Below are positions 33,401 to 35,224 of a stretch of 64,000 bases of DNA, piece after piece (position 1 is the stretch's first letter; each line of letters opens with the position of its first letter). The position numbers were made by a program, and so were the translations under genes. The notes beneath the pieces are model-generated. The model ran no database searches and had not been told where the DNA came from. It saw nothing but the letters and a program-made list of their open reading frames with translations. The stretch comes from Strongylocentrotus droebachiensis (Eukaryota > Echinodermata > Echinoidea > Camarodonta > Strongylocentrotidae), in NCBI GenBank assembly GCA_035222895.1, contig JAVYIG010001046.1, positions 186,001 through 250,000 of the forward strand, given 5' to 3'.

Positions 33401-35224
33401 TATAGAGGGGGAATTGTTGAAAGATATGTCTTATTATATAGGTAGGGCACAGGTATAGTAAGGATACATTATTTGGAGAAAATGGTAATTTATGAATTTG
33501 TTTAGCATGAAACCAAAGACGGCAAAGAAAATCAGTCCTATAACTGTGTTTGATTAAATACAACTTTAAATCTTTTTACTGATAATTATCAAAATTATCC
33601 CTCTCCTTATAACTGTCTTAAATCCCTTTTAGCTTTTCCTTATACTTTCACCGATCACTTTCTATTTCCATCAAATTTGTTATTAAAGACTAAAGGCAAG
33701 ATTTAACAGACAGTCACATGTAGATTTCCTTCTCAGTGTTGTGAAACATGCCTGCACGTCTGGAAGTTAATGCAATATTTATTATCCCAGGGATGAAAAT
33801 GTTACCCTTAAAGTGCACATTTTGATGGAGTTGTCTCTCTTTTAAATCACAGTCTGAAGATCGGAACAACTGTGTGGTTGTACGCTGCTATGAGGCTTAC
33901 GGAGGAGAAGTAGTCACCAAGCTAACAACCAAGTTGAAAGCAAGCAAGTTCACGAGGTAAGATACCAAAGAAAAGATGCAACATTTTATCAGGGGAATGC
34001 AAAAGTAGGGAATATTTATATTATATTGACTGGGCCTGAGGGTTACACCAGATATATTGACCAAGTTAAAATCATATTGCCCTGAGTCGAAGACGGCAAT
34101 ATGGTCTTAGCGCCCTCTAATCTAGTACAGTGGTCTACGTGGAAAACCCGGAAAAGGGCAATATGGCAAAAGTTGTCCGCTTCGGTTTCGTATTCGGAGT
34201 AGCGTGCAGAATATGGCTTTTTATTTTCCAGCTAAAATGCCTTGTATTGGAAATAATCGTGGATGTTGAATGTTCTATGCTTTTGCTTGAACACCAGTCC
34301 AGTATTTAATGTTTATCTTGGTGTGGAATAATCGCATATTAGGTGAATATTTAGAGAACAAGATTTAATGCTGATTATTGACAAGTGAAGTAGCACAGAA
34401 ATCATGATTTCCAGTCCAATCCAGTGCAATCCATTCCTGGAATTTGTACAGAGCCAATATCTAGTTCCCTATAATCAAAGGCACTGATAGGCTGATAAAC
34501 TATATATTACTAAATATGCTGTTCATGATTCACCTGTGAAAGATGGGTGGTGACTAGTTGTAAGCAATGTGGAATAGTCATGTCTTTAGTTGGGTTTTGG
34601 AAGTGGATAGCGGTTCACAAGAGCGAAGATACTGAGGAAGACCGTTCCACACTCTAGGTGCGTGCATAAGCCATGAATAATCTATCGCCAAGCAGAGAAC
34701 GTGTTCGACGACTCTCAAGCAGATATTTACCGGCTGATTGCAAATTTGCTTGAGAATTATAGGGGGCCAGCATGTCTGAATTTACACACAATAAAACAAT
34801 AATTTAATATCTTGAACATGAAACATTGTGATAAAAGGGTTACTGGTATGTTGATGATAATGATGACATTGTAAATAAATGATGATAATAATAAGATTGT
34901 TTAAACATATTTGTGGCTTGCACCCAGTAAATAAAGATTGATCGATATCTAATTAAAAACAAGTCAGAAAAAAATCTTTGAACCAGCAGAATTTACTGGT
35001 TGCAAGCCACAAATATGTTTAAACAATTGACATTTCTCCCAGGATGCATTACAGTTATAAAAGATAATAACGATGTCGTCAATGCTCTTGTCTCATTCTG
35101 TTTCAGGTGTAACTTCCTAGAAGAAGAAGATGTAGGATCTGGGGGGTTCTCGGATGAGAGCTCATCATCGGTTAGCTTCAGACTCGGACCATTCCAGATA
35201 GCCACGATCAAGATACAACTATAA
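599..35224 (+). CDS. MAN2C1: Cytosolic alpha-mannosidase (MAN2C1 orthologue), 24 coding exons
   Basis: Glycoside hydrolase family 38 enzyme. In animals MAN2C1 trims free oligomannosides in the cytosol during glycoprotein quality-control turnover. I joined exons 599-711, 6504-6659, 7344-7440, 8213-8301, 9417-9594, 10422-10611, 11110-11216, 12399-12602, 13813-13929, 14638-14733, 21759-21850, 22462-22639, 23754-23924, 24722-24817, 25188-25374, 26788-27007, 27820-27927, 29278-29431, 30402-30545, 30893-31002, 31506-31585, 32268-32416, 33853-33956 and 35107-35224. All junctions are GT-AG, phases agree, and the sum is 3,258 nt. There is no signal peptide, as expected for a cytosolic enzyme. Visible family signatures are the metal-binding His271/Asp273 (AHIDSAWLW), the nucleophile-type Asp383 ([14 protein letters not shown]), [10 protein letters not shown] across the exon 11/12 join, QFHD (586-587), and [18 protein letters not shown] in the beta-rich C-terminal half. 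The start ATG at 599 matches the family N-terminus ([16 protein letters not shown]). Several exons have decayed duplicates in neighbouring introns. Confidence 0.95.
885..1228. repeat. Foldback-type dispersed repeat, copy 1
   Basis: This block in MAN2C1 intron 1 recurs in intron 17 (27,945-28,220): both start TTATATAA(G/A)GCTTCCAAG and share a segment containing GCGCAGTACCCGGA. The 3' half (about 1,100-1,200) holds an inverted repeat, GATACAAGAATATATTGCTC against GAGCAATATTCTTGTATC, around a short spacer. It looks like a non-autonomous MITE family. I saw no coding capacity. Confidence 0.6.
1741..1763 (-). repeat. ACTTGAT microsatellite, probable 3' tail of the LINE
   Basis: Three tandem ACTTGAT heptamers lie about 150 bases beyond the LINE stop codon at 1,910 on the minus strand. 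CR1/L2-group LINEs end in short tandem repeats rather than poly(A), so this is a plausible 3' terminus. Inference. Confidence 0.45.
1910..5500 (-). mobile_element. Full-length LINE ORF (CR1/L2 group): 2A-like peptide, PHD finger, endonuclease, reverse transcriptase
   Basis: One uninterrupted minus-strand frame of 1,196 residues in MAN2C1 intron 1, antisense to the gene. Residues 38-54 form a hydrophobic segment. Residues 106-125 look like a 2A ribosome-skipping peptide ending GQVERNPGP, where the usual Asp is Gln. Residues 131-182 are a Cys/His PHD finger ([12 protein letters not shown]). From about 253 comes an apurinic-type endonuclease ([22 protein letters not shown]). The reverse transcriptase follows, with [30 protein letters not shown] and the catalytic FADD near residue 917. 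The C-terminus has the usual WNQLP motif. The lack of stops suggests a recent insertion. The clade assignment is from motif style only. Confidence 0.9.
5126..5182 (-). other. 2A-like translational recoding motif within the LINE ORF
   Basis: Codons for a leucine-rich run followed by [10 protein letters not shown]. The C-terminal NPGP and the preceding V-E-x match the 2A consensus D(V/I)ExNPGP except for Gln at the Asp position. 2A-like sequences near the N-terminus of sea urchin LINE ORFs are established knowledge. Whether this Gln variant still skips is unknown. If it does, the N-terminal 124 residues with the hydrophobic segment would be released from the PHD-endonuclease-RT protein. Confidence 0.7.
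5691..6111. repeat. Two tandem copies of a 210-bp unit
   Basis: Unit 1 (about 5,691-5,900) and unit 2 (about 5,901-6,110) are nearly identical, including a doubled GCAGATTTT(T)GCAGATTTT stretch. They lie in MAN2C1 intron 1, just upstream of the LINE. No coding function is apparent. The small open frames here are by-products of the repeat. Confidence 0.85.
6112..6503. other. Remainder of MAN2C1 intron 1
   Basis: AT-rich intronic sequence with no recognisable gene or element. It ends in the T-rich tract of the exon 2 acceptor. Confidence 0.5.
6504..6659 (+). CDS. MAN2C1: MAN2C1 exon 2 (residues 38-89)
   Basis: Acceptor CCTGTAG|G, donor GAC|GTAAGT, ends in phase 2. Encodes the low-conservation N-terminal region ending SSYGPT, which aligns with the mammalian SFGPTW segment. 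Confidence 0.9.
7344..7440 (+). CDS. MAN2C1: MAN2C1 exon 3 (residues 90-122)
   Basis: Acceptor TTGACAG|G, donor ATG|GTTAGT, ends in phase 0. Encodes [14 protein letters not shown], the N-terminal beta-strand region of the family (WWTCWFRVELTIP in mammals). Confidence 0.9.
7578..8126. repeat. 222-bp tandem duplication plus a foldback segment (intron 3)
   Basis: The block beginning TTGAACCAGGACATTGTGAC at 7,581 repeats at 7,803. The second unit contains AGAGCGCTTTCGCAAAGACG (7,924-7,943), whose 24-bp arm to 7,947 is matched in perfect inverse at 8,101-8,124. This suggests a foldback or MITE element with an inverted repeat and an older direct duplication of one half. No ORF. Confidence 0.75.
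8213..8301 (+). CDS. MAN2C1: MAN2C1 exon 4 (residues 123-151)
   Basis: Acceptor TTTCAG|GTA, donor GAA|GTAAGT, ends in phase 2. Encodes [12 protein letters not shown], matching the mammalian VWRDGEPVQGL segment. Confidence 0.92.
8407..8550. repeat. Dispersed repeat 'CCTGTTTCATAAA', copy 1 (intron 4)
   Basis: The sequence from GGCCTGTTTCATAAAA through CAGCCAATCA(G/A)ATGCCA and TTTCAGTAGCTT recurs in intron 21 at 31,724-31,870. Copy 2 ends near an inverted GAT(C)AAAACAGGGTCC end, which suggests short terminal inverted repeats. Confidence 0.6.
8908..9073. repeat. 166-bp imperfect palindrome (foldback MITE)
   Basis: ACAAATAGTGAATGGTC at 8,908 is matched by its inverse GACCATTCACTATTTGT ending at 9,073. 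The arms continue inward for about 75 bases with mismatches (TGCAATGG, GGTGAAAGAT, TTCAAC). It would fold into one long hairpin in intron 4. Confidence 0.8.
9417..9594 (+). CDS. MAN2C1: MAN2C1 exon 5 (residues 152-211)
   Basis: Acceptor TGTCTAG|A, donor AAG|GTTGGT, ends in phase 0. Encodes [14 protein letters not shown] and [17 protein letters not shown], both typical of the N-terminal accessory domain. Confidence 0.93.
9752..9772. repeat. AAT microsatellite
   Basis: About seven AAT triplets in intron 5, next to a short sequence (GAGGGTTCTTGTATAGC) of a type often seen as dispersed repeat in urchin introns. Non-coding. Confidence 0.7.
10249..10350 (+). pseudogene. Decayed duplicate of MAN2C1 exon 6 (5' half)
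   Basis: The region about 10,177-10,349 is a 173-bp tandem copy of the intron end and exon 6 start that follow it. The duplicate keeps the acceptor (TTTTTCAG) and encodes [16 protein letters not shown], differing at Arg to Cys, then reaches an in-frame TAA at 10,333. It breaks off before the catalytic AHIDS segment and has no donor, so including it would truncate the protein. Confidence 0.88.
10422..10611 (+). CDS. MAN2C1: MAN2C1 exon 6 (residues 212-274)
   Basis: Acceptor TTTTTCAG|C, donor TCTG|GTGAGT, ends in phase 1. The exon ends in [13 protein letters not shown], which carries the metal-binding His271 and Asp273. A decayed 173-bp duplicate of its 5' half lies immediately upstream. Confidence 0.95.
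10708..10850. repeat. Dispersed 'GCAACTTATTTGCGAT' repeat, copy 1
   Basis: Related to 22,012-22,172: both carry TTATTTGCGAT..ATATCAATT and ACTTGCAATTAATTTGG. The second copy has inverted ends (TTACAAAGAG against CTCTTTGTAA). Probably a short non-autonomous element. Confidence 0.5.
11110..11216 (+). CDS. MAN2C1: MAN2C1 exon 7 (residues 275-310)
   Basis: Acceptor TTTCTTAG|CC, donor CAG|GTAAGG, ends in phase 0. Completes the HIDSAWLWP active-site motif. The intron that follows contains about four ~199 bp repeats, each carrying a copy of the last bases of this exon with its donor. Confidence 0.94.
11195..12040. repeat. About four ~199-bp tandem units carrying the exon 7 donor edge
   Basis: Starting inside exon 7, the sequence TTTGCCTTCTCACAG|GT plus ~180 bases of intron 7 repeats with a period of 199-200 (units begin near 11,202, 11,401, 11,600 and 11,799, with a weaker end near 12,000). 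Units 2 and 3 are nearly identical, while later ones are more diverged. Each copy therefore carries a decoy 5' splice site. The direct repeat of GGTCAAAGGTCAAATCAAT marks the units. Confidence 0.88.
12399..12602 (+). CDS. MAN2C1: MAN2C1 exon 8 (residues 311-378)
   Basis: Acceptor GGTTCTCAG|G, donor GAG|GTGAGT, 204 nt in phase 0. Encodes [20 protein letters not shown], one of the most conserved family segments. A GAT microsatellite begins about 15 bases after the donor. Confidence 0.95.
12617..12762. repeat. GAT/AAT microsatellite after the exon 8 donor
   Basis: About 30 GAT triplets with a few GGT interruptions, then AAT triplets, starting about 15 bases after the exon 8 donor. The open frames across it are low-complexity artefacts. 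Confidence 0.95.
13176..13575. repeat. Tandem copies of the intron 8 end and exon 9 acceptor
   Basis: Three ~146-bp units (starting near 13,176, 13,321 and 13,469) share GTGAATG..ATTTGTAACATGG and a 3' end like the true exon 9 boundary. TGTCCCTTCTACCCGTACAG|TATTGGCTAC at 13,279-13,308 and a similar one ending at 13,446 mimic the real TGTCCCTTCTCCCCACACAG|TACTGGCTAC at 13,812. The third unit is interrupted by the MITE at 13,577. Confidence 0.85.
13577..13791. mobile_element. MITE with ~85-bp inverted repeats, inserted in an exon 9 duplicate
   Basis: CACTATGAACATGACTGACA at the left end is the inverse of TGTCAGTCATGTTCATAGTG at the right. The match continues inward almost perfectly through GCGGACAAAATA and AGTTCCTCAGGTAGACAAAG to a short centre near 13,675. 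It splits the third copy of the duplicated exon 9 flank, whose TGTGTCCCTTCT resumes after the element, so it inserted after that duplication. Confidence 0.9.
13813..13929 (+). CDS. MAN2C1: MAN2C1 exon 9 (residues 379-417)
   Basis: Acceptor CCACACAG|T, donor CCT|GTAAGT, 117 nt in phase 0. Encodes [15 protein letters not shown] with the nucleophile-type Asp383. Copies of its acceptor and first bases recur upstream at about 13,290 and 13,440. Confidence 0.95.
14190..14400. repeat. CT-rich simple sequence (intron 9)
   Basis: Long TCTCTC runs with CTGT interruptions. The open frames across it on both strands are low-complexity. Confidence 0.9.
14436..14589 (-). mobile_element. tRNA-derived SINE (tRNA-Thr-like head)
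   Basis: Read on the minus strand from 14,589, the sequence starts GGCGCGATGGTTCAGTGGTA (box A), then GTCTCGTAACCGAGAGG as an anticodon-arm remnant, then GGTCCAGGGTTTAAAACC (degenerate box B). This resembles tRNA-Thr(CGT). A non-tRNA body of about 80 bases follows. The B-box arm and lack of an acceptor 3' half argue against a working tRNA gene. Confidence 0.7.
14638..14733 (+). CDS. MAN2C1: MAN2C1 exon 10 (residues 418-449)
   Basis: Acceptor CTCTTACAG|CAC, donor GAA|GTGAGT, phase 0. Encodes [20 protein letters not shown], corresponding to the FFWEGLDGS region of mammals. Confidence 0.94.
15226..16046 (-). pseudogene. 5'-truncated LINE (reverse-transcriptase C-terminus)
   Basis: On the minus strand, residues typical of the C-terminal part of CR1/RTE-like LINE proteins appear: [18 protein letters not shown] near the 5' end, [10 protein letters not shown], then [18 protein letters not shown] and SFKSKIKKY. 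One in-frame TGA lies near 15,940. The 3' end carries GTTCAA-type tandem repeats at 15,238-15,258. It is a dead copy in MAN2C1 intron 10. Confidence 0.75.
16489..16659 (+). repeat. 5' LTR (171 bp)
   Basis: Starts TGTGTCAATATTG and ends CTTGAAACA. Identical to the 3' LTR except T/A at about 16,628 and T/C at about 16,642. Directly after it I see no clear TGG-type tRNA primer binding site. Confidence 0.95.
16868..19786 (+). CDS. Gypsy gag-protease-RT-RNase H polyprotein
   Basis: 972 residues. The start may be the Met at 16,868 or the one seven codons later. Residues 40-210 are gag-like. A Cys/His knuckle region ([15 protein letters not shown] and [10 protein letters not shown]) lies at 246-282. 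The aspartic protease motif LDSGA is at 331-335. The reverse transcriptase spans about 450-650 with [19 protein letters not shown] and VADDIIIWG. RNase H follows with [12 protein letters not shown] near 767 and YSDHKPLE near 830. The frame stops at a TGA that overlaps the ATG of the integrase frame. Confidence 0.95.
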   Translation: MFAVVYNMPDTVSPEGTEGDLQGAHFVKPSVQPPGHFHAAAGNVGLVEGWKIWRQQWDNYTILTNLSKQPDRYQTALLLHSVGQDCLRVYNGMKFANAAESVKCSVILDKFDKHFLGESREFFERFKFNQRSQEDGESIEQYVTALRTMSKTCGFCDCMNDKLLVDRVLLGVRDDRMRELLISKSDLDLSTAIDVCKAVEATSTHMKALKSEEINRVNRKPFPKHAKTGSGKQKFVKQKPKELKKCKFCNKSHEMKKECCPAWGQKCNVCHKPNHFKGSAVCTSKSVHQLEDDEYSSTESISVVQINTVSPEDGPIFCNMLLNGRRVQFQLDSGATVSVLPQKFLSEEDVVRNECIHLRMWNHSPLLRAVGKCKVVTRNPATGKKYRIDYVIVKEDLTPLLSKTASEKMQLITVHYESMEIVHNIFPENVCNLAPENLHKEYPVVFSSSVTGTLPGNDVHLTVMDDATPSVRPARVIPESLISIVKDELDALQTRDLIEEVSSPTDWVSQMAVVQKKSGKVRVCLDPRPLNLVLKREHYPLPVLDDILPQLSNATVFSICDLKDGYLHCVLDDDSSLLTTFATPWGRYKWKRLPFGLKVSSEIFQKRLHLALDGLQGVRCVADDIIIWGNSDAEHDTRLQSLLQRCQTVGIVLNKEKCQFRLKEISFLGHIVSNSGLKADPSKIDAILNMSSPTCKDDIHRLRGMVNYLARYLPKLSDVMKPLNDLTHNNSAWTWDSNHDKAFRLLKEMLIQAPVLAFYNQSKPLQIQTDASATGLGAVMLQDGQPIAYASRMLSDPETRYSVIEKEMLAIVFALEKWNQFTFGRKTTVYSDHKPLECIVKKALDKAPKRLQGMLLRAMAYDVEVKYLKGKDNILADALSHASLPYESGQHDLEVVNAVKLLSLPDDKIAEIKRQTTQDPTLSQLKDTILDGWPDNKTKLPLSLTPYFSFRDELSVTDDLIFKGERLVIPSR
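19783..20937 (+). CDS. Gypsy integrase
   Basis: 384 residues in the -1 frame relative to the upstream ORF, starting with an ATG inside ATGA. An HHCC zinc-binding region (HIGHNG, CETCQEN) precedes the DDE core with Asp in IGIDLF, Asp in VSDNGPPF and Glu in [10 protein letters not shown] basic C-terminal region follows. In related elements the integrase is normally continuous with pol. The overlap may therefore be a translational recoding or restart site, or a simple one-base indel in this copy. Confidence 0.93.
   Translation: MRRQIKEELHIGHNGVEGTLRRAREYVYWPGMNKEIKEWIQTCETCQENSVSQPAQPLMSHPISDRPWSRIGIDLFHHDNENYLIMVCYYSNFFEIEKLQRTTAPAVIKRLKRHIGRSGVPEIIVSDNGPPFSSRDFAEFAKEMGIKHNTISPHNSKANGKAESAVKTAKRLLTKCKDTGDNVDLALLNVRNTPTQGTQTSPAQRFMGRRTRTLLPTTTQLLMPDRDSGPDVEKLNSNQRRQEKYFNRNTRKLKDLPLGATVRVKPFNHRKKWKKAVILKKLDDRSYEVRCDGQTLRRNREHLRATSSTSDTLDPIPNMFNWECQDNNQPKVRTTEQRQSTTTSPVKFCGDGTSETLDENNTSSLRRSNRQRREPHKMKDFVTF
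21251..21264 (+). other. Polypurine tract of the Gypsy element
   Basis: CAAAGAGGGGAGGA ends exactly at the base before the 3' LTR, as needed for plus-strand priming during reverse transcription. Confidence 0.85.
21265..21435 (+). repeat. 3' LTR (171 bp)
   Basis: Pair of the LTR at 16,489-16,659 with two substitutions in 171 bases. Followed directly by the CAAAC target-site duplication. Confidence 0.95.
21591..21680 (+). pseudogene. Decayed duplicate of MAN2C1 exon 11
   Basis: A 168-bp tandem copy precedes exon 11. The acceptor TCCTTTGCAG is intact, and the copy encodes [20 protein letters not shown], similar to the real [20 protein letters not shown]. The GFGDGGGG half has been lost, no GT donor follows, and the frame ends at TAG 21,678. 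Inclusion would destroy the enzyme. Confidence 0.88.
21759..21850 (+). CDS. MAN2C1: MAN2C1 exon 11 (residues 450-479)
   Basis: Acceptor CCTTTGCAG|T, donor CAC|GTGAGT, ends in phase 2. Encodes [16 protein letters not shown], the glycine-rich family motif. It follows a 7-kb intron bearing the LTR retrotransposon, and a decayed copy starts at 21,591. Confidence 0.94.
22012..22172. repeat. Dispersed repeat with inverted ends, copy 2
   Basis: TTACAAAGAG at 22,020 and CTCTTTGTAA near 22,160 are inverse ends. The body shares TTATTTGCGAT and ACTTGCAATTAATTTGG with 10,708-10,850. Confidence 0.6.
22462..22639 (+). CDS. MAN2C1: MAN2C1 exon 12 (residues 480-539)
   Basis: Acceptor CTATACAG|A, donor GAG|GTAAGG, ends in phase 0. 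Encodes [19 protein letters not shown], matching mammalian LCTWVGELFLELHNGTYTT. Its 3' edge with donor is repeated about 195 bases downstream. Confidence 0.94.
22628..22990. repeat. Tandem duplication of the exon 12 donor edge
   Basis: GGCAGAG|GT at the exon 12 end recurs about 195 bases downstream as AGGCAGAG|GTGAGAATT (near 22,827). The intron sequence after it is also repeated (GCCACTTTTAGT, ATTTGG, GGGGAGTTTAA/AAA, TTTGCCTCAAG). The second copy is a decoy donor without a complete exon. Confidence 0.8.
23250..23750. repeat. CT-rich tract directly before exon 13
   Basis: About 500 bases of C/T-rich simple sequence ending at the exon 13 acceptor. The open frames are low-complexity artefacts. 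Confidence 0.92.
23754..23924 (+). CDS. MAN2C1: MAN2C1 exon 13 (residues 540-596)
   Basis: Acceptor TCAATAG|ATA, donor GAG|GTACAT, 171 nt in phase 0. Encodes [15 protein letters not shown], the conserved NQFHDVVTGS motif of the family. It is flanked upstream by ~500 bp of CT-rich DNA and downstream by ~700 bp of GAT repeats. Confidence 0.94.
23935..24650. repeat. ~700-bp GAT/GGT microsatellite after exon 13
   Basis: Irregular GATGATGGT-type triplets starting ~11 bases after the exon 13 donor. The all-methionine and all-isoleucine frames here are repeat artefacts, not genes. Confidence 0.95.
24722..24817 (+). CDS. MAN2C1: MAN2C1 exon 14 (residues 597-628)
   Basis: Acceptor TTTCCAG|GTA, donor AAA|GTGAGG, 96 nt in phase 0. 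Encodes a helical, poorly conserved segment after the GSCI motif. Confidence 0.85.
24860..25187. other. MAN2C1 intron 14
   Basis: AT-rich intronic DNA in which I see no element or gene. Confidence 0.5.
25188..25374 (+). CDS. MAN2C1: MAN2C1 exon 15 (residues 629-690)
   Basis: Acceptor CATGCAG|G, donor TTTG|GTGAGT, ends in phase 1. Encodes [16 protein letters not shown] (mammalian LIVNTLPWKRIEV), then a Ser/Lys-rich insert that helps make this protein longer than the human one. Confidence 0.9.
25507..25575 (+). pseudogene. Decayed duplicate of MAN2C1 exon 16 (5' part)
   Basis: The sequence from about 25,470 (ACAATTATTTTTTGTTGGTA) to 25,566 (CTCAGTGCTCCGTAGCC) copies the end of intron 15 and the start of exon 16 (26,753-26,855). 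The acceptor AG is mutated to GG and the frame has a TAG in place of the Ser codon of MSVSTV. The two copies are now separated by an LTR-element remnant. Confidence 0.88.
25590..26182 (+). mobile_element. Probable 3' internal remnant of an LTR retrotransposon
   Basis: AT-rich sequence between the exon 16 pseudo-copy and an LTR-like block. It ends in a purine tract (CTTGGGAGGGGC) just before TGTGTAGCATAAC. A 158-residue open frame (25,556-26,032) has no recognisable domain. Assignment rests on position and the purine tract only. Confidence 0.4.
26183..26555 (+). repeat. LTR-like block (~371 bp)
   Basis: Starts TGTGTAGCATAACTAG after a purine tract and ends GGTTACGCCACA, giving TG...CA ends. 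It contains ATGAGTCGGT/CGACAGGTACG-type leader-like sequence. No second copy lies in the window, so it would be a solo or 5'-truncated 3' LTR. It is followed immediately by 50-bp tandem repeats. Confidence 0.5.
26556..26699. repeat. Three ~50-bp tandem repeats
   Basis: Units begin GTATCCTGAGACCTAG (26,556 and 26,606) and GTATCCCGAGACCTTG (26,656), each with CCTAGGCCCAAAG-type sequence. They abut the LTR-like block exactly and may be part of that element's leader or an expansion at its insertion point. Confidence 0.85.
26788..27007 (+). CDS. MAN2C1: MAN2C1 exon 16 (residues 691-763)
   Basis: Acceptor TTTGTAG|CC, donor ACC|GTTAGT, ends in phase 2. Encodes the IPAMSVSTV strand and the [19 protein letters not shown] segment. 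A mutated copy of its 5' part lies at 25,507-25,575. Confidence 0.9.
27408..27666. mobile_element. 259-bp MITE with TIR AATGCCTCAGTTACACC
   Basis: The left end AATGCCTCAGTTACACCTTTGC and the right end GCAAAGGTGTGACTGAAGCATT are inverse with two mismatches. The interior is also palindromic (GCGTATTG..CGTATTTATGGCAAG against its inverse), with CTTGATATCAAG motifs at the centre. It shares its CCTCAGTYACACC end with the element at 52,438. Confidence 0.85.
27820..27927 (+). CDS. MAN2C1: MAN2C1 exon 17 (residues 764-799)
   Basis: Acceptor TTGTACAG|T, donor AAG|GTGAAC, ends in phase 2. Encodes the highly conserved [18 protein letters not shown] and YHLETR, nearly identical to mammals. Confidence 0.96.
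27945..28220. repeat. Foldback-type dispersed repeat, copy 2
   Basis: Second copy of the element at 885-1,228, with TTATATAAAGCTTCCAAG, GCGCAGTACCCGGATGA and AGCAATATATTCTTGTATTACACTC. It ends near CAATGTTATATAA, so the ends themselves look inverted (TTATATAA both sides). Confidence 0.65.
28221..29277. other. Rest of MAN2C1 intron 17
   Basis: No gene found. The block at about 29,130-29,240 (GGCATGCTTTTTAGCACTC..ACAAAATGTGGAATGATTGT) has a diverged relative on the opposite strand at about 36,640-36,730, so it is a dispersed repeat. Confidence 0.5.
29278..29431 (+). CDS. MAN2C1: MAN2C1 exon 18 (residues 800-851)
   Basis: Acceptor TTCCACAG|G, donor AAG|GTATGA, ends in phase 0. Encodes beta strands ending [10 protein letters not shown] (mammalian CPYVRFHTEVHW). 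A GAT/GGT microsatellite starts about 15 bases after the donor. Confidence 0.92.
29445..29850. repeat. GAT/GGT microsatellite after the exon 18 donor
   Basis: About 400 bases of GATGGTGGT-type triplets starting ~15 bases after the donor. The Asp/Gly and Val/Met-rich frames are artefacts. Confidence 0.95.
30064..30298. mobile_element. Inverted-repeat element with AGGCCTAA ends
   Basis: AGGCCTAACAAAAAAAGATG at the left and its inverse with TTCTTTTTTTTTTAGGCCT at the right bound 235 bases. The GCCCTTTAGG/..CAAAGGGC and GGTCGGTCGG/CCGACC pairs continue the fold. Non-coding MITE in intron 18. Confidence 0.7.
30402..30545 (+). CDS. MAN2C1: MAN2C1 exon 19 (residues 852-899)
   Basis: Acceptor ACTAAAG|GTT, donor GAG|GTAAAA, 144 nt in phase 0. 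Encodes [14 protein letters not shown] and [20 protein letters not shown], very close to the mammalian sequence. Confidence 0.95.
30709..30724. repeat. Poly-G run
   Basis: About 16 consecutive G in intron 19. Simple sequence, and a possible assembly weak point. Confidence 0.9.
30893..31002 (+). CDS. MAN2C1: MAN2C1 exon 20 (residues 900-935)
   Basis: Acceptor TTCCACAG|G, donor ATT|GTAAGT, ends in phase 2. Encodes [20 protein letters not shown] (mammalian [20 protein letters not shown]). A ~38-bp fragment of it recurs in the next intron. Confidence 0.95.
31040..31215. repeat. GAT/GGT microsatellite after exon 20
   Basis: Triplet-rich tract starting about 40 bases after the exon 20 donor. The Ser/Pro-rich reverse frames are artefacts. 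Confidence 0.93.
31247..31285 (+). pseudogene. Fragment of MAN2C1 exon 20 in intron 20
   Basis: AATGACTGCAAGTATGGACA and the following CTCTGTCAT repeat the exon 20 codons for NDCKYGHSV (30,951-30,983) with one transition. There is no acceptor or donor. It lies directly after the GAT tract, so the tract appears to sit between the two duplicate halves. Confidence 0.8.
31506..31585 (+). CDS. MAN2C1: MAN2C1 exon 21 (residues 936-962)
   Basis: Acceptor CTCTTCAG|G, donor CAG|GTAAAC, ends in phase 1. Encodes [16 protein letters not shown] then [10 protein letters not shown], matching LLRAPKAPDATAD and YALMPHKG. Confidence 0.94.
31724..31872. repeat. Dispersed repeat 'CCTGTTTCATAAA', copy 2 (intron 21)
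   Basis: Shares GTCCTGTTTCATAAAACTT, CTATGACAAATTTGCT, CAGCCAATCA and TTTCAGTAGCTT with 8,407-8,550. Ends TTTGATCAAAACAGGGTCC, the inverse of the start. Confidence 0.7.
32268..32416 (+). CDS. MAN2C1: MAN2C1 exon 22 (residues 963-1012)
   Basis: Acceptor CTGGCTAG|G, donor AAG|GTATGA, ends in phase 0. Encodes [12 protein letters not shown] and [10 protein letters not shown] (mammalian GVIQAAYSLNFP and PAVVLETVKQ). Confidence 0.94.
32490..33150. repeat. Degenerate TTAGGG-containing minisatellite (intron 22)
   Basis: About 660 bases of a ~37-bp unit combining GTTTAGGGTTAGGG with TTGCAATTGGGTTTTAGGTT. It contains many TTAGGG hexamers, the telomere repeat of most deuterostomes, but in an irregular higher-order unit and inside a gene. 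Confidence 0.93.
33151..33852. other. Rest of MAN2C1 intron 22
   Basis: No recognisable element or gene. AT-rich, with short chance open frames only. Confidence 0.5.
33853..33956 (+). CDS. MAN2C1: MAN2C1 exon 23 (residues 1013-1046)
   Basis: Acceptor AATCACAG|T, donor GAG|GTAAGA, ends in phase 2. Encodes [12 protein letters not shown], aligning with mammalian LVLRLYEAHGS. Confidence 0.92.
34690..34775. repeat. Dispersed repeat (intron 23), related to 35,613-35,697
   Basis: GTTCGA(C/T)GACTCTCAAGCAG through ATAGGGGGCCAG is present here and again downstream of the gene, with about 85% agreement by eye. Non-coding. Confidence 0.65.
34898..35025. repeat. 35-bp inverted repeat before exon 24
   Basis: TGTTTAAACATATTTGTGGC at 34,898-34,917 and its inverse at 35,006-35,025, with the arms extending inward to CCAGTAAAT/ATTTACTGG. 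The stem ends about 80 bases before the exon 24 acceptor and could form a stable pre-mRNA hairpin. Confidence 0.85.
35107..35224 (+). CDS. MAN2C1: MAN2C1 exon 24 with stop (residues 1047-1085)
   Basis: Acceptor CTGTTTCAG|G, ending at TAA 35222-35224. Encodes CNFLEEED followed by [14 protein letters not shown], matching CDLLER and KLTFSPFQVLSLLL at the mammalian C-terminus. Confidence 0.93.
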